From Chitinophaga pendula (GTDB lineage Bacteria; Bacteroidota; Bacteroidia; Chitinophagales; Chitinophagaceae), in contig NZ_CP077769.1 in assembly GCF_020386615.1 (NCBI RefSeq), positions 1,612,001 through 1,676,000 of the forward strand: DNA of 64,000 nt, read 5' to 3'. Below, one piece after another: positions 16,549 to 23,928 of this stretch. Position numbers and translations under genes: made by a program. Positions within the stretch are counted from its first letter, which is position 1, and every line of letters starts with the position of its first letter. The notes beneath the pieces were generated by a model. The model was not told where the DNA came from and searched no databases. It saw only the letters and a program-made list of their open reading frames with translations.

Positions 16549-17844
16549 TTACAATACTTCTGCAACGATGAAAAAGCTGCCACATACCAGTATCATATCT
16601 TCGGGATGCGCTTGTTGTTTGGCGGCATAAAAAGCTTCCTGTACGGTGGCATAGGCATGTCCTTTCAGGCCATGTGCGGTGGCGAGGCGGAACAGCTCCT
16701 GTTCGTCGAGTGCACGCGGTATCTGCGCCTTACAGAAATAATAGTGTGCTGTCTGCGGAAACAAAGGCAGCACTTTTTCCACTTCTTTATCTTTTACGAA
16801 TCCGGTTACGATATGCAGCTGCCGGTAGGTCTGGTGGCGTAGTTGCTGTACGATCTCACCGATGCCTGCCTGGTTATGTCCTACATCGAATACGGTGAGC
16901 GGATGCTGGCTGATTACTTCCCAGCGTCCTCTGAGGCCGGTTAATTTTTTGACATGACGCAGTGCTTCCAGGATAGCTGCTTCGCTGAGTTCCCAGCCCA
17001 ATTGCTGCATTTGTTTGGCGGCGCTGAGTACGGTCATGAGGTTCTTCTCCTGGTATTGACCGTTGAGATCCAGCGACACCGGCCATACCTGCTGGCTGGC
17101 GGTATGCAGCAATGACAGCTGCATGCTGCTGGTATCGAGTTGGGTGCTTTGTACCAGCCATTGCTGATCGGCAAAGGTGATAGGTGCGTTATTGCCGGCG
17201 GCGGTTTCGAGGAAGACTGCTGTTGTTTCGGACTGTGTTTCTCCTATCACGACGGGGATACCAGGTTTGATGATACCTGCTTTTTCGCGGGCGATGGCAG
17301 GAAGGGTATCGCCCAGCAGGTGCATATGATCGTAGCTGATGTTGGTGATAACGGACAGTTCGGGTGTGATGACGTTGGTGCTGTCCAGGCGGCCACCCAG
17401 GCCTACTTCGATGATGGCGATGTCTACCTGTTCGAGAGCGAAGTACTGGAAGGCCATGGCCACGGTCATTTCGAAGAACGACGGTTGTATCTCTTCCATT
17501 GCGCTGCGCATCTGTTCGGTGAATTCGATGACGAAACTTTCTGGCGTCATCTGTCCGTTTACACGGATACGCTCACGGAAGTCGAGCAGGTGCGGGGAAG
17601 TATAGAGCCCTGTTTTGTAGCCTGCCTGCTGAAAGATGGCTGCCAGCATATGGCTGGTAGAGCCTTTCCCGTTGGTACCGGCTACATGGATGGATTTGAA
17701 TTTTTTGTGAGGATCGCCCAGGCGTTTGCATAGCTCGAGGGTGTTGTCGAGGTCTTTTTTCAAAGCGGCATCGCCGATCCTGGTGAACATGGGTAACTGC
17801 TGGTACAGGTAGTCCAGCGTCTGTTGATAAAGCGTCTGATCCAT
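16549..17844 (-). CDS. folC: Bifunctional dihydrofolate synthase / folylpolyglutamate synthase
   Basis: This 431-residue cytoplasmic enzyme adds glutamate to dihydropteroate and extends folate polyglutamates. The ATP-binding P-loop is GTNGKGST (56-63), followed by YTSPHLLDFRERIRVNG, the metal site region QVDIAIIEVGLGGRLDSTNVI and YDHMHLLGDTLPAIAREKAGIIK, then the C-terminal Rossmann-like Mur-ligase domain (VFDVGHNQAGI). The length is standard. It is separated from the upstream DUF5723 gene by a terminator-like hairpin, so it is likely transcribed from its own promoter around 17860. Confidence 0.95.
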   Translation of the reverse strand: MDQTLYQQTLDYLYQQLPMFTRIGDAALKKDLDNTLELCKRLGDPHKKFKSIHVAGTNGKGSTSHMLAAIFQQAGYKTGLYTSPHLLDFRERIRVNGQMTPESFVIEFTEQMRSAMEEIQPSFFEMTVAMAFQYFALEQVDIAIIEVGLGGRLDSTNVITPELSVITNISYDHMHLLGDTLPAIAREKAGIIKPGIPVVIGETQSETTAVFLETAAGNNAPITFADQQWLVQSTQLDTSSMQLSLLHTASQQVWPVSLDLNGQYQEKNLMTVLSAAKQMQQLGWELSEAAILEALRHVKKLTGLRGRWEVISQHPLTVFDVGHNQAGIGEIVQQLRHQTYRQLHIVTGFVKDKEVEKVLPLFPQTAHYYFCKAQIPRALDEQELFRLATAHGLKGHAYATVQEAFYAAKQQAHPEDMILVCGSFFIVAEVL

Positions 17845-17871
17845 AACTGATGATGAGACGTAAAGATAATA

Positions 17872-17908
17872 AAAAGTACTGCCTGATCTCCAATTGGTGA
17901 CCAGGCAG
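17872..17908 (-). terminator. Terminator between DUF5723 gene and folC (minus strand)
   Basis: CTGCCTGATC (17879-17888) and GACCAGGCAG (17899-17908) pair with one wobble around a CCAATTGG-containing loop. On the minus strand it is followed by TACTTTTT. Confidence 0.75.
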
Positions 17909-17933
17909 CGTTATGAGTGGTGGATACAAGTGC

Positions 17934-19370
17934 TTAGTAGGGAGGACAGTTCAGGCGTTTGTCCTTGCGTTGAAAATTGAACGGCGTAATACGCAGGGCT
18001 ACGAAGGCATCGGCATGATCTACATGTTTGCGGAACAGGTTGCTGAAAAGGCTGGCGGAGCCCAGCACCAGTGGGCCTACGCGGAATACGGCACCTACGT
18101 CTGCCTGTCCGAAGCGGTTGACCTGTATGGGCATATAAGCGCCGAAGTAGCGGCGTTCATAGCGCGGCGTGATCTGTATCTGCGTCATGGCGTAGGTCTT
18201 GTTATCATCCTTTTCGCCTGCTGTTAATGCGACTACGGCATTGGCACTGACAAAGAAGCGGCCGTCGATATTGTAGTCGGCCATCAGGTTCAGGGCGGTG
18301 GGCAGGTTCATGTAGAAGTTATCGTCCGTTTCAGTAGGTGTGAAGTATTGTTTGATACGGCGGTAGTAGGTCTTCCAGCTCTCTCCGTTGCGGTACTTGA
18401 GCTGGTTGGGATCTATATTGGCCCGGGTGAGGTCGAGGTCGGCACTCAGCGGGGATTTTTTATAGCGGATACCACCGATGTCGGTGATGGATGCGCCGAT
18501 GCGGAGTTTGTACATGTCTGCTTCGGGATTCCAGCCATCGGCATCATAGGCGCCGTCGCCATCGGGGTTGAACTCATAGACTACGCCCAGGTCCAGGCCG
18601 AGGCCAAGGTTGGATAAGGGCTTATAGTTACGTAAGGGTTGGTCTACCCATTTGTCGACATCTTCGTTGTAGGCTGCTTTGAGTGTACCGGAGGTGATGG
18701 TACCGGAGCGTTGGTTGTTGAGTACGAAACTGGCATCCTGCACTATGCCGTAACCGGCGCCCATACCACCCAATATTTTGAGGGTGGCGCCTCCTTTCCA
18801 GCGATGGATGCCATCGTCTTTGAGGATGCGGGAATAGGAGAAGCCGAATTCGTTCCAGAGGTGTGCGTTGACGGCGCCTCTGTCTAAGTTGATACGGCGG
18901 CCGTTGTATTGTGAGTTCGGAAAGTTATTGAAGAAGTTGGCGATGCCGGTATTGATGTTACCGCCGTTGCCCATGGCACGTATGCGCCAGATGAAGGCGA
19001 CGGATTGTCTGCGGTCTATCGCGTATAGTACGGAAGGCATGACCAGGTCGGCACTGGCCCAGGCGACTTGTTTGCGGCGGGCGGTAGTATCGAGGAAATA
19101 GTCCTTATTACGCCGTAACGTATCAGGCATATGGAAGAGGATGGATTTGGGAAAGCTGAGGTAGGTGTTGCCTCCTTTTACGTCCAGCCCGGCGATATTG
19201 ACATCCCATTTATAGCGGGAGCCGGCTCCCATAGCCGGATTAGAGATGATACCATGGATACCCGAGTAGTTGCTCGTATTGTAGCCTGGAAATGTTTGTC
19301 CGTGTGCAGTGTTCGCTAATGATAGTGCTGTCATGAGCAACGGCAGCTGCCATCTAAAGTTTACAGTCAT
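17934..19370 (-). CDS. DUF5723 family outer-membrane beta-barrel-like protein
   Basis: This 478-residue protein has a signal peptide (LLMTALSLANTAHGQ) and the DUF5723 pattern found across Bacteroidetes: GIHGIISNPAMGAGSRYKWDVNIAGLDV, then long runs of alternating hydrophobic and polar residues, YFGAYMPIQVNRFGQADVGAVFRVGPLVLGSA and a C-terminal strand region. These look like porin-type beta strands, and an outer-membrane location is inferred. The function is unknown. It ends NFQRKDKRLNCPPY, a non-aromatic tail unlike standard barrels. Confidence 0.8.
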   Translation of the reverse strand: MTVNFRWQLPLLMTALSLANTAHGQTFPGYNTSNYSGIHGIISNPAMGAGSRYKWDVNIAGLDVKGGNTYLSFPKSILFHMPDTLRRNKDYFLDTTARRKQVAWASADLVMPSVLYAIDRRQSVAFIWRIRAMGNGGNINTGIANFFNNFPNSQYNGRRINLDRGAVNAHLWNEFGFSYSRILKDDGIHRWKGGATLKILGGMGAGYGIVQDASFVLNNQRSGTITSGTLKAAYNEDVDKWVDQPLRNYKPLSNLGLGLDLGVVYEFNPDGDGAYDADGWNPEADMYKLRIGASITDIGGIRYKKSPLSADLDLTRANIDPNQLKYRNGESWKTYYRRIKQYFTPTETDDNFYMNLPTALNLMADYNIDGRFFVSANAVVALTAGEKDDNKTYAMTQIQITPRYERRYFGAYMPIQVNRFGQADVGAVFRVGPLVLGSASLFSNLFRKHVDHADAFVALRITPFNFQRKDKRLNCPPY

Positions 19371-19385
19371 AGATCTCTACTTGGA

Positions 19386-19435
19386 TAAAAGGCCAGTAGG
19401 GTAAACCGCATGGATGAATGAACCTATTGGCCTTT
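19386..19435 (-). terminator. Terminator of the TonB gene (minus strand)
   Basis: AAAGGCCAGTAGG (19388-19400) pairs with CCTATTGGCCTTT (19423-19435) with one wobble; on the minus strand the stem ends in GGCCTTTTATCC. Confidence 0.75.
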
Positions 19436-19509
19436 CCTCCAACAAGTGTTGTTTGGTTTTAAGATATGGTCCCCAGCGTTGATGTTCTTAAAACGTCCGG
19501 GTAAGGATG

Positions 19510-20412
19510 TTATTGTACTTTGAAATAAAAACGAACGGGTCCGAATTGGATTTCCGGCGCATCTGGACTTGCATTGTATTTGATCTCTCTTGCTGCACGT
19601 TTGGCGATCTCGATCAATTTGGCGCTATTAAGTGTAGAGTTGCGCGGGGTATAGGATGCGTCGATCACATTCCCCTGGCGGTCTACTTTGATATTGATAG
19701 TAATATATCCAGTTTCGTCGCTGTCATAGGTGACGCGGGGTGTGCTTAATACAGAGCGGCCACTGAGGCGGAAGTCTGATTTACCACCACCCAGTCCGCC
19801 TCCCGTATATCCTTTTGCGTTAGGGTCTCCGTTGAGCTGTCCGCGGTCGCCGGGTTTACCGGTATTACCTTCGCCGGTAGCGTTGTTCCGACCATTGGCA
19901 TTGTTACCGCTGTTGGCACTATTGGAGGTGCCACCGGTGTATACAGCCTTGGGCTTAGGAGCCGGTGGTACCGGGGCGGGAGGGTTGTCTGATTTTTTCT
20001 TGACTGTTTTGGTCGGTTTGGGTTCCAGGTTTTTCGGTGTGACCTCTTTGGGTTTCACGACCGGTTTCTCTGGTTTGGTCACCTCAGGGGCTGCTTCTTC
20101 ATCCTGCGTGGCAATATCCTGTTCGGTGGCATTGTCGGCAGAAGGGGTGGGCGTAGGCTCTTCCTGTGGTGCAGCGGCATTAGGAGCGGCATTGCTCGGA
20201 GGGTTGGGATTGAGTGGTTGTTCATCACCCATCCCGTCGTCGGAGGTACCCAGGTTCACTTCCATACCCAGGTCCTGATCTGGTAATGGAGGTGGCGCGG
20301 AGAAGCCGGCAAAAAACAAACCTACTAACAGCAAAGCGTGTACGCCAATGGTGACGCCCAGTGCTTTCAGATTATTTTGTCCTGTTTGTTCCTTTTGCTG
20401 CATATGAGTCAT
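19510..20412 (-). CDS. Energy transducer TonB-family protein
   Basis: This 300-residue protein transmits inner-membrane energy to outer-membrane receptors. One N-terminal membrane helix (LGVTIGVHALLLVGLFFAGF, about 18-37) is followed by a Pro/Glu/Lys-rich periplasmic spacer with repeated KP and EP dipeptides (about 75-150), a Gly/Asn-rich linker (about 155-205) and a TonB_C-like domain (GYITINIKVDRQGNVIDASY to RFYFKVQ). No exbB or exbD gene is adjacent. Several TonB-dependent receptors in the window could use it. ATG 20412 and ATG 20403 are both possible starts. Confidence 0.85.
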   Translation of the reverse strand: MTHMQQKEQTGQNNLKALGVTIGVHALLLVGLFFAGFSAPPPLPDQDLGMEVNLGTSDDGMGDEQPLNPNPPSNAAPNAAAPQEEPTPTPSADNATEQDIATQDEEAAPEVTKPEKPVVKPKEVTPKNLEPKPTKTVKKKSDNPPAPVPPAPKPKAVYTGGTSNSANSGNNANGRNNATGEGNTGKPGDRGQLNGDPNAKGYTGGGLGGGKSDFRLSGRSVLSTPRVTYDSDETGYITINIKVDRQGNVIDASYTPRNSTLNSAKLIEIAKRAAREIKYNASPDAPEIQFGPVRFYFKVQ

Positions 20413-20451
20413 TCGCGCTTGATGATAAATACCGGGCTATTGCCGTGGTTT

Positions 20452-20459
20452 CAAAGTTA
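20452..20459 (-). promoter_or_regulatory. Candidate -7 element of the TonB gene
   Basis: TAACTTTG on the minus strand matches TAnnTTTG about 40 bp upstream of the start. No TTG is found at the usual distance, so this is a weak call. Confidence 0.4.
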
Positions 20460-20492
20460 ATATTTTTTTTTAATGTCGGCGATTACCATCTG

Positions 20493-21266
20493 CTATTTAC
20501 CCAGCCAGAATATATCATAGGCAAAACGCAGGATGGTAGCGCATATAACGGCCAGGAACACTTTACGGACCAGTTTGTTGCCTTTCAACATGGCCAGTCT
20601 TGCACCAAAAAACGAGCCAGCCAGGTTGGAGATGGCCATAAAGAGGGTGACGGTCCACAAGATATGGCCGTGGGTGCCGAAGTAAAGGAGGGAGGCCAGG
20701 TTGGAGCAGACATTGACGGCTTTGGAGTAGGCACTGGCGCGGAGGAAGTCGAAGCCCATGATGGTGATGAAGGCCAGTATCAGGAAGGTACCCGTACCTG
20801 GCCCGAGTAAGCCGTCGTAGAAGCCGATGGGTAGGCCAATAGCAGCGCCTAACAGGAGCGGATAACGCACTTTCTTTTCCTGCCCTGTATGCTGCCCGAA
20901 ATCTTTTTTCAGGAAGGTGTATAGTCCTACGGCTATCAATACGCAGAGTATAAAGGGACGCATGTAGTGGCTGGGGGCTACGGATGCCAGGGACGCGCCG
21001 CCGGTGGCAGCGATAAAGGCGGAGATGCCGGTTACCACTAACAAAGGCCAGTTGAAATGTACGCGTCGCGCATATTGTACAGCGGCCATTGCCGTACCGG
21101 AAAAGCTGGGGATCTTGGTGGTACCAAGTAAGGTGGCTACCGGGTACTGTGGATAGATAAACAATATAGCAGGTGTCTGTACGAGGCCGCCGCCACCAAC
21201 AATCGCATCGATAAAGCCTGCTGCAAAGGAAAAGCAGCAAAGTAGAGCCAGTTCTGTCGTGATCAT
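20493..21266 (-). CDS. TauE/SafE family membrane transporter (probable anion exporter)
   Basis: This 257-residue protein has about eight membrane helices and the two TauE/SafE repeats: FAAGFIDAIVGGGGLVQTPAIL with GTTKIPSFSGT in the first half, and GLPIGFYDGLLGPGTGTFLILAF with ASAYSKAVNVCSNLAS in the second. Family members export sulfite, sulfoacetate or similar organosulfur anions; the substrate here is unknown. ATG 21266 is preferred to a TTG three codons upstream, because a promoter -7 element (21273-21280) overlaps that TTG codon. Confidence 0.9.
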   Translation of the reverse strand: MITTELALLCCFSFAAGFIDAIVGGGGLVQTPAILFIYPQYPVATLLGTTKIPSFSGTAMAAVQYARRVHFNWPLLVVTGISAFIAATGGASLASVAPSHYMRPFILCVLIAVGLYTFLKKDFGQHTGQEKKVRYPLLLGAAIGLPIGFYDGLLGPGTGTFLILAFITIMGFDFLRASAYSKAVNVCSNLASLLYFGTHGHILWTVTLFMAISNLAGSFFGARLAMLKGNKLVRKVFLAVICATILRFAYDIFWLGK

Positions 21267-21272
21267 GATGCG

Positions 21273-21303
21273 CAAAGGTACAGGTAGCCTACTGATTAGT
21301 CAA
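21273..21303 (-). promoter_or_regulatory. Promoter of the TauE/SafE gene (probably leaderless)
   Basis: On the minus strand TTG (21303-21301), a 20-bp spacer and TACCTTTG (21280-21273) match the Bacteroidetes consensus exactly. The ATG at 21266 lies 6 bp past the -7 element, so the transcript should begin at or within a few bases of the start codon. Confidence 0.7.
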
Positions 21304-21556
21304 TGACGAATATCTGAAAGCATATTAATAATCGATTAAATGCATGGTGGTGGGCCGCGACATTTAACAAGCGGGAGGTAACTTTTTGTTCCTGCAATAT
21401 TGTGTAAGTAATGCGTTAGGCTGGATGTTTAACGGAGGGATGCAGCTTTTAGTCGTTAAAATACTTCGTAAGTAATTGTATATCAATTTGGTAAACTATT
21501 TTATTTGTTTAGTAGATTGATTGGCAGCGTGTTGTAAAAATACAGCTTATAGCTTG

Positions 21557-21716
21557 TATAAGCAGGCTATAAGCAATGTATAAGCAGGCTATAGTCGTTG
21601 TATACCCGTTGTATACGTTTCCTATAGTGTTTGTATAAGTTTGGATAGGGGTAGCTTATACAAACACTATACGAATGTTATACGAATGCTATAGGAATGC
21701 TATAGGAATGTTATAA
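21557..21716. repeat. Helically phased TATA array with a central 17-bp inverted repeat
   Basis: TATA tetranucleotides start at 21557, 21568, 21579, 21590, 21601, 21612, 21623 and 21634, then at 21657, 21668, 21679, 21690, 21701 and 21712. Spacing is exactly 11 bp in each half, and the halves are 23 bp apart. Bases between TATA copies vary but are partly repeated (GAATGCTATAG units on the right). The halves face each other: TATAGTGTTTGTATAAG (21623-21639) is perfectly inverted at 21655-21671 around a 15-nt loop. The array lies in the gap between the divergent TauE and LysE genes, just upstream of a LysE promoter element. I see no gene in 21304-21791. Confidence 0.85.
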
Positions 21717-21758
21717 GAAAGCCGAAGAATTGGCTACCTGGAGCTGCTGACAATGATG

Positions 21759-21766
21759 TAGTTTTG
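21759..21766 (+). promoter_or_regulatory. Candidate -7 element of the LysE gene
   Basis: TAGTTTTG matches TAnnTTTG 25 bp upstream of ATG 21792. The nearest TTG (21730) is too far for the usual spacing. Confidence 0.4.
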
Positions 21767-21791
21767 TGTCCTCACTTAATGACCGATTGCT

Positions 21792-22427
21792 ATGATACCG
21801 ATGCAGCAGTATGCCATCTTTGTACTGGCCGCCATGATAATGGTGATCACTCCCGGCCCGAATATGTTGTATGTAGTGTCCCGCTCTATTACGCAGGGAC
21901 GTAAGGCGGGTATGATCTCATTGGTAGGTGTGGCATGTGGGTTCCTGTTCCATATCCTGCTGGTGTCTTTCGGATTGACGGCGGTGTTGATGAGCATTCC
22001 TTATGCGTATACGATATTGAAGACGGCGGGTATTGTATACCTGTTGTACCTGGCCTGGGAGGCGGTGAAGCCTGGGGGGCGGAGTTTATTTGAGCATCGC
22101 GCAGCGCTATCGATAGATGGGCCGCTGCGCTTGTTCAGTATGGGTTTTTTCACCAATGTGCTGAATCCTAAAGTGGCGGTATTTTATTTGTCTTTCTTTC
22201 CTCAATTCATAGATCCTGCCCGCGGGCATGTGTTTGCACAGAGCATATTTCTTGGGGGTACATTGCTCGTATTGAGCTTTACCGGCAACTCGCTGATCAT
22301 TTTTGCTGCCAGCAGACTGACGCATTGGTTTGCGGCGAATCCTAAATGGGTACGTGCACAGAAATGGTTGATGGGAGGTGTATTATCTGGTCTGGCGATT
22401 AAGCTGGCATTGGACAGAAGTAAGTGA
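21792..22427 (+). CDS. LysE/RhtB family amino-acid exporter
   Basis: This 211-residue inner-membrane protein has about six helices. It starts with the family signature FVLAAMIMVITPGPNMLYVVSRSITQGRKAG (the PGP motif), followed by GVACGFLFHILLVSFGLTAVL and the mid-protein FSMGFFTNVLNPKVAVFYLSFFPQFI. LysE-type proteins export amino acids or their derivatives in exchange for protons. The substrate is unknown. It lies 84 bp before an MFS gene that appears to have its own promoter. Confidence 0.92.
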   Translation: MIPMQQYAIFVLAAMIMVITPGPNMLYVVSRSITQGRKAGMISLVGVACGFLFHILLVSFGLTAVLMSIPYAYTILKTAGIVYLLYLAWEAVKPGGRSLFEHRAALSIDGPLRLFSMGFFTNVLNPKVAVFYLSFFPQFIDPARGHVFAQSIFLGGTLLVLSFTGNSLIIFAASRLTHWFAANPKWVRAQKWLMGGVLSGLAIKLALDRSK

Positions 22428-22445
22428 TATCAGCTTGTTGCTATA

Positions 22446-22476
22446 TTGATCAAGTCCGAATGAGGTTCATCATTTG
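22446..22476 (+). promoter_or_regulatory. Promoter of the MFS gene with an overlapping operator-like palindrome
   Basis: TTG (22446-22448), a 20-bp spacer and ATCATTTG (22469-22476) fit a Bacteroidetes promoter. GTCCGAATGA (22454-22463) and TCATTTGGAC (22470-22479) form a 10-bp inverted repeat with one mismatch that spans the spacer and -7 element, as expected for a repressor site. Confidence 0.5.
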
Positions 22477-22511
22477 GACATACTTCGACATGATTTAATG
22501 CTGTAGTTTCG

Positions 22512-23765
22512 GTGCTCCAAAATCATTTTGTTTTGTTTGCAATCTATAAAAAAGCATATTCCGGCCTGTCATCTTCCATATGGTGGTTAGCATTGGTGTT
22601 GCTGGTGAATCGTACCGGCTCTATGGTAATTCCTTTTATGACGGTGTATCTCACGCAATCGCTGCATTTCAGTATTGCGGAGGCAGGATGGGTCATGGCC
22701 TGTTTCGGCAGTGGCGCAGTGCTGGGGGCATTGGCAGGTGGACGGCTGGCGGATAAGATTGGATTTTACCCGATACAGTTCTGGAGCTTGTTGCTGAATG
22801 GTATCTCTTTTATGATATTGGGGCAGATGCAGACGTTGACGGCTATCTGTGTCACTATCTTTTTCCAAAGCCTGATAGGAGAAGCTTTCCGTCCGGCGAA
22901 TGCGACGGCTATTGCGCATTACAGTACGCCGGAGAACAGGACACGTTCTTATGCTTTGTACCGGATGGCCATTAACCTGGGTTTTGCCCTGGGGCCGGCT
23001 TTAGGTGGTATGCTGGCCGCCATCAGCTACCATCTTTTATTCTGGGTAGATGGCATCAGTTGTATAGCGGCGGCCTTTTTGATGCGTATAGTGTTGCCAC
23101 CGGTGAAGGTGGTGCATAAGGAGCCCAAAAAAGAAGCGGCAGCGCCGGTGACAGGCGGCAGCGCCTACGCCGACAAATATTACCTGGTATTCATTTTCCT
23201 GGTGACGCTGAATGCGATCTGTTTCTTCCAGTCGATGACGATCGTGCCGGTATTTTTTAAAGAGCAGATGCAGCTGAATGAATTCCAGATCGGATTGACG
23301 ATGGCGGTAAATGGGGGGCTGATAGCACTGGTAGAAATGATATTAGTATACCGGCTGGAAGGCAAACGGGATAATCTTTTCTTTATCGTCAGGGGTACCG
23401 TGATGATGGGGGCGGCATTTGCCTGCTTTAACATATTCCCGCCGATCGGCGCAGTAGCCCTGTTGTATATGTTGCTGCTGACAGTAGGAGAGATGTTGAG
23501 CATGCCTTTTATGAACTCTTTTTGGATCGCACGTAGCCAGGATCATAACCGGGGTGAATATGCGGCGCTGTATACTATCTGTTTCTCTGTGGCGCATATT
23601 GTAGCGCCTACACTGGGCGCCAACCTGGTGCAACAGCTTGGTTTCAACAACTGGTGGTATATCACGACTGGTCTCTGCCTGCTGTCGACGACGGGTTTTA
23701 TCTTACTACGCCGGTCTATGAACAATGTAAAAATCCGCGCTACCCAATTACAGGCAAGCGCCTGA
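22512..23765 (+). CDS. MFS transporter (drug/metabolite efflux type)
   Basis: This 417-residue protein has twelve predicted membrane helices. The loop 2-3 motif of MFS antiporters is visible as GGRLADKIGFYP (about 75-86), with LVNRTGSMVIPFMTVYLTQSL in helix 1 and LYRMAINLGFALGPALGGML in helix 5 (antiporter motif C-like). A central cytoplasmic Lys/Glu loop (HKEPKKEAA) divides the halves. There is no in-frame ATG near the expected start; GTG 22512 gives the usual short N-terminus. The substrate is unknown, but neighbouring LysE and TauE exporters make this an efflux-rich block. Confidence 0.88.
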   Translation: MLQNHFVLFAIYKKAYSGLSSSIWWLALVLLVNRTGSMVIPFMTVYLTQSLHFSIAEAGWVMACFGSGAVLGALAGGRLADKIGFYPIQFWSLLLNGISFMILGQMQTLTAICVTIFFQSLIGEAFRPANATAIAHYSTPENRTRSYALYRMAINLGFALGPALGGMLAAISYHLLFWVDGISCIAAAFLMRIVLPPVKVVHKEPKKEAAAPVTGGSAYADKYYLVFIFLVTLNAICFFQSMTIVPVFFKEQMQLNEFQIGLTMAVNGGLIALVEMILVYRLEGKRDNLFFIVRGTVMMGAAFACFNIFPPIGAVALLYMLLLTVGEMLSMPFMNSFWIARSQDHNRGEYAALYTICFSVAHIVAPTLGANLVQQLGFNNWWYITTGLCLLSTTGFILLRRSMNNVKIRATQLQASA

Positions 23766-23795
23766 TCCTCAAAAATATTTGTACGACCAACTATA

Positions 23796-23828
23796 AGCCC
23801 ACGTTCCTGCCAGGAGCGTGGGCTTTTT
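23796..23828 (+). terminator. Terminator of the MFS gene
   Basis: AGCCCACG (23796-23803) and CGTGGGCT (23817-23824) close an inner CCTG/CAGG stem and are followed by TTTTT. Confidence 0.9.
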
Positions 23829-23928
23829 GCTACCATGCTTTTCCCGATATGATCAATAGTTTTCCTGATACGCGGCAGCTTTTTACCCGGGATGGAGGAC
23901 CTTTACGGCTCATATCAACCAATTCAGG

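Noticed and set aside
21557..21716. Replication origin iterons
   Set aside because: No dnaA, rep or par gene is in the window and the TATA units lack a conserved flanking sequence, so an origin cannot be claimed from this alone.
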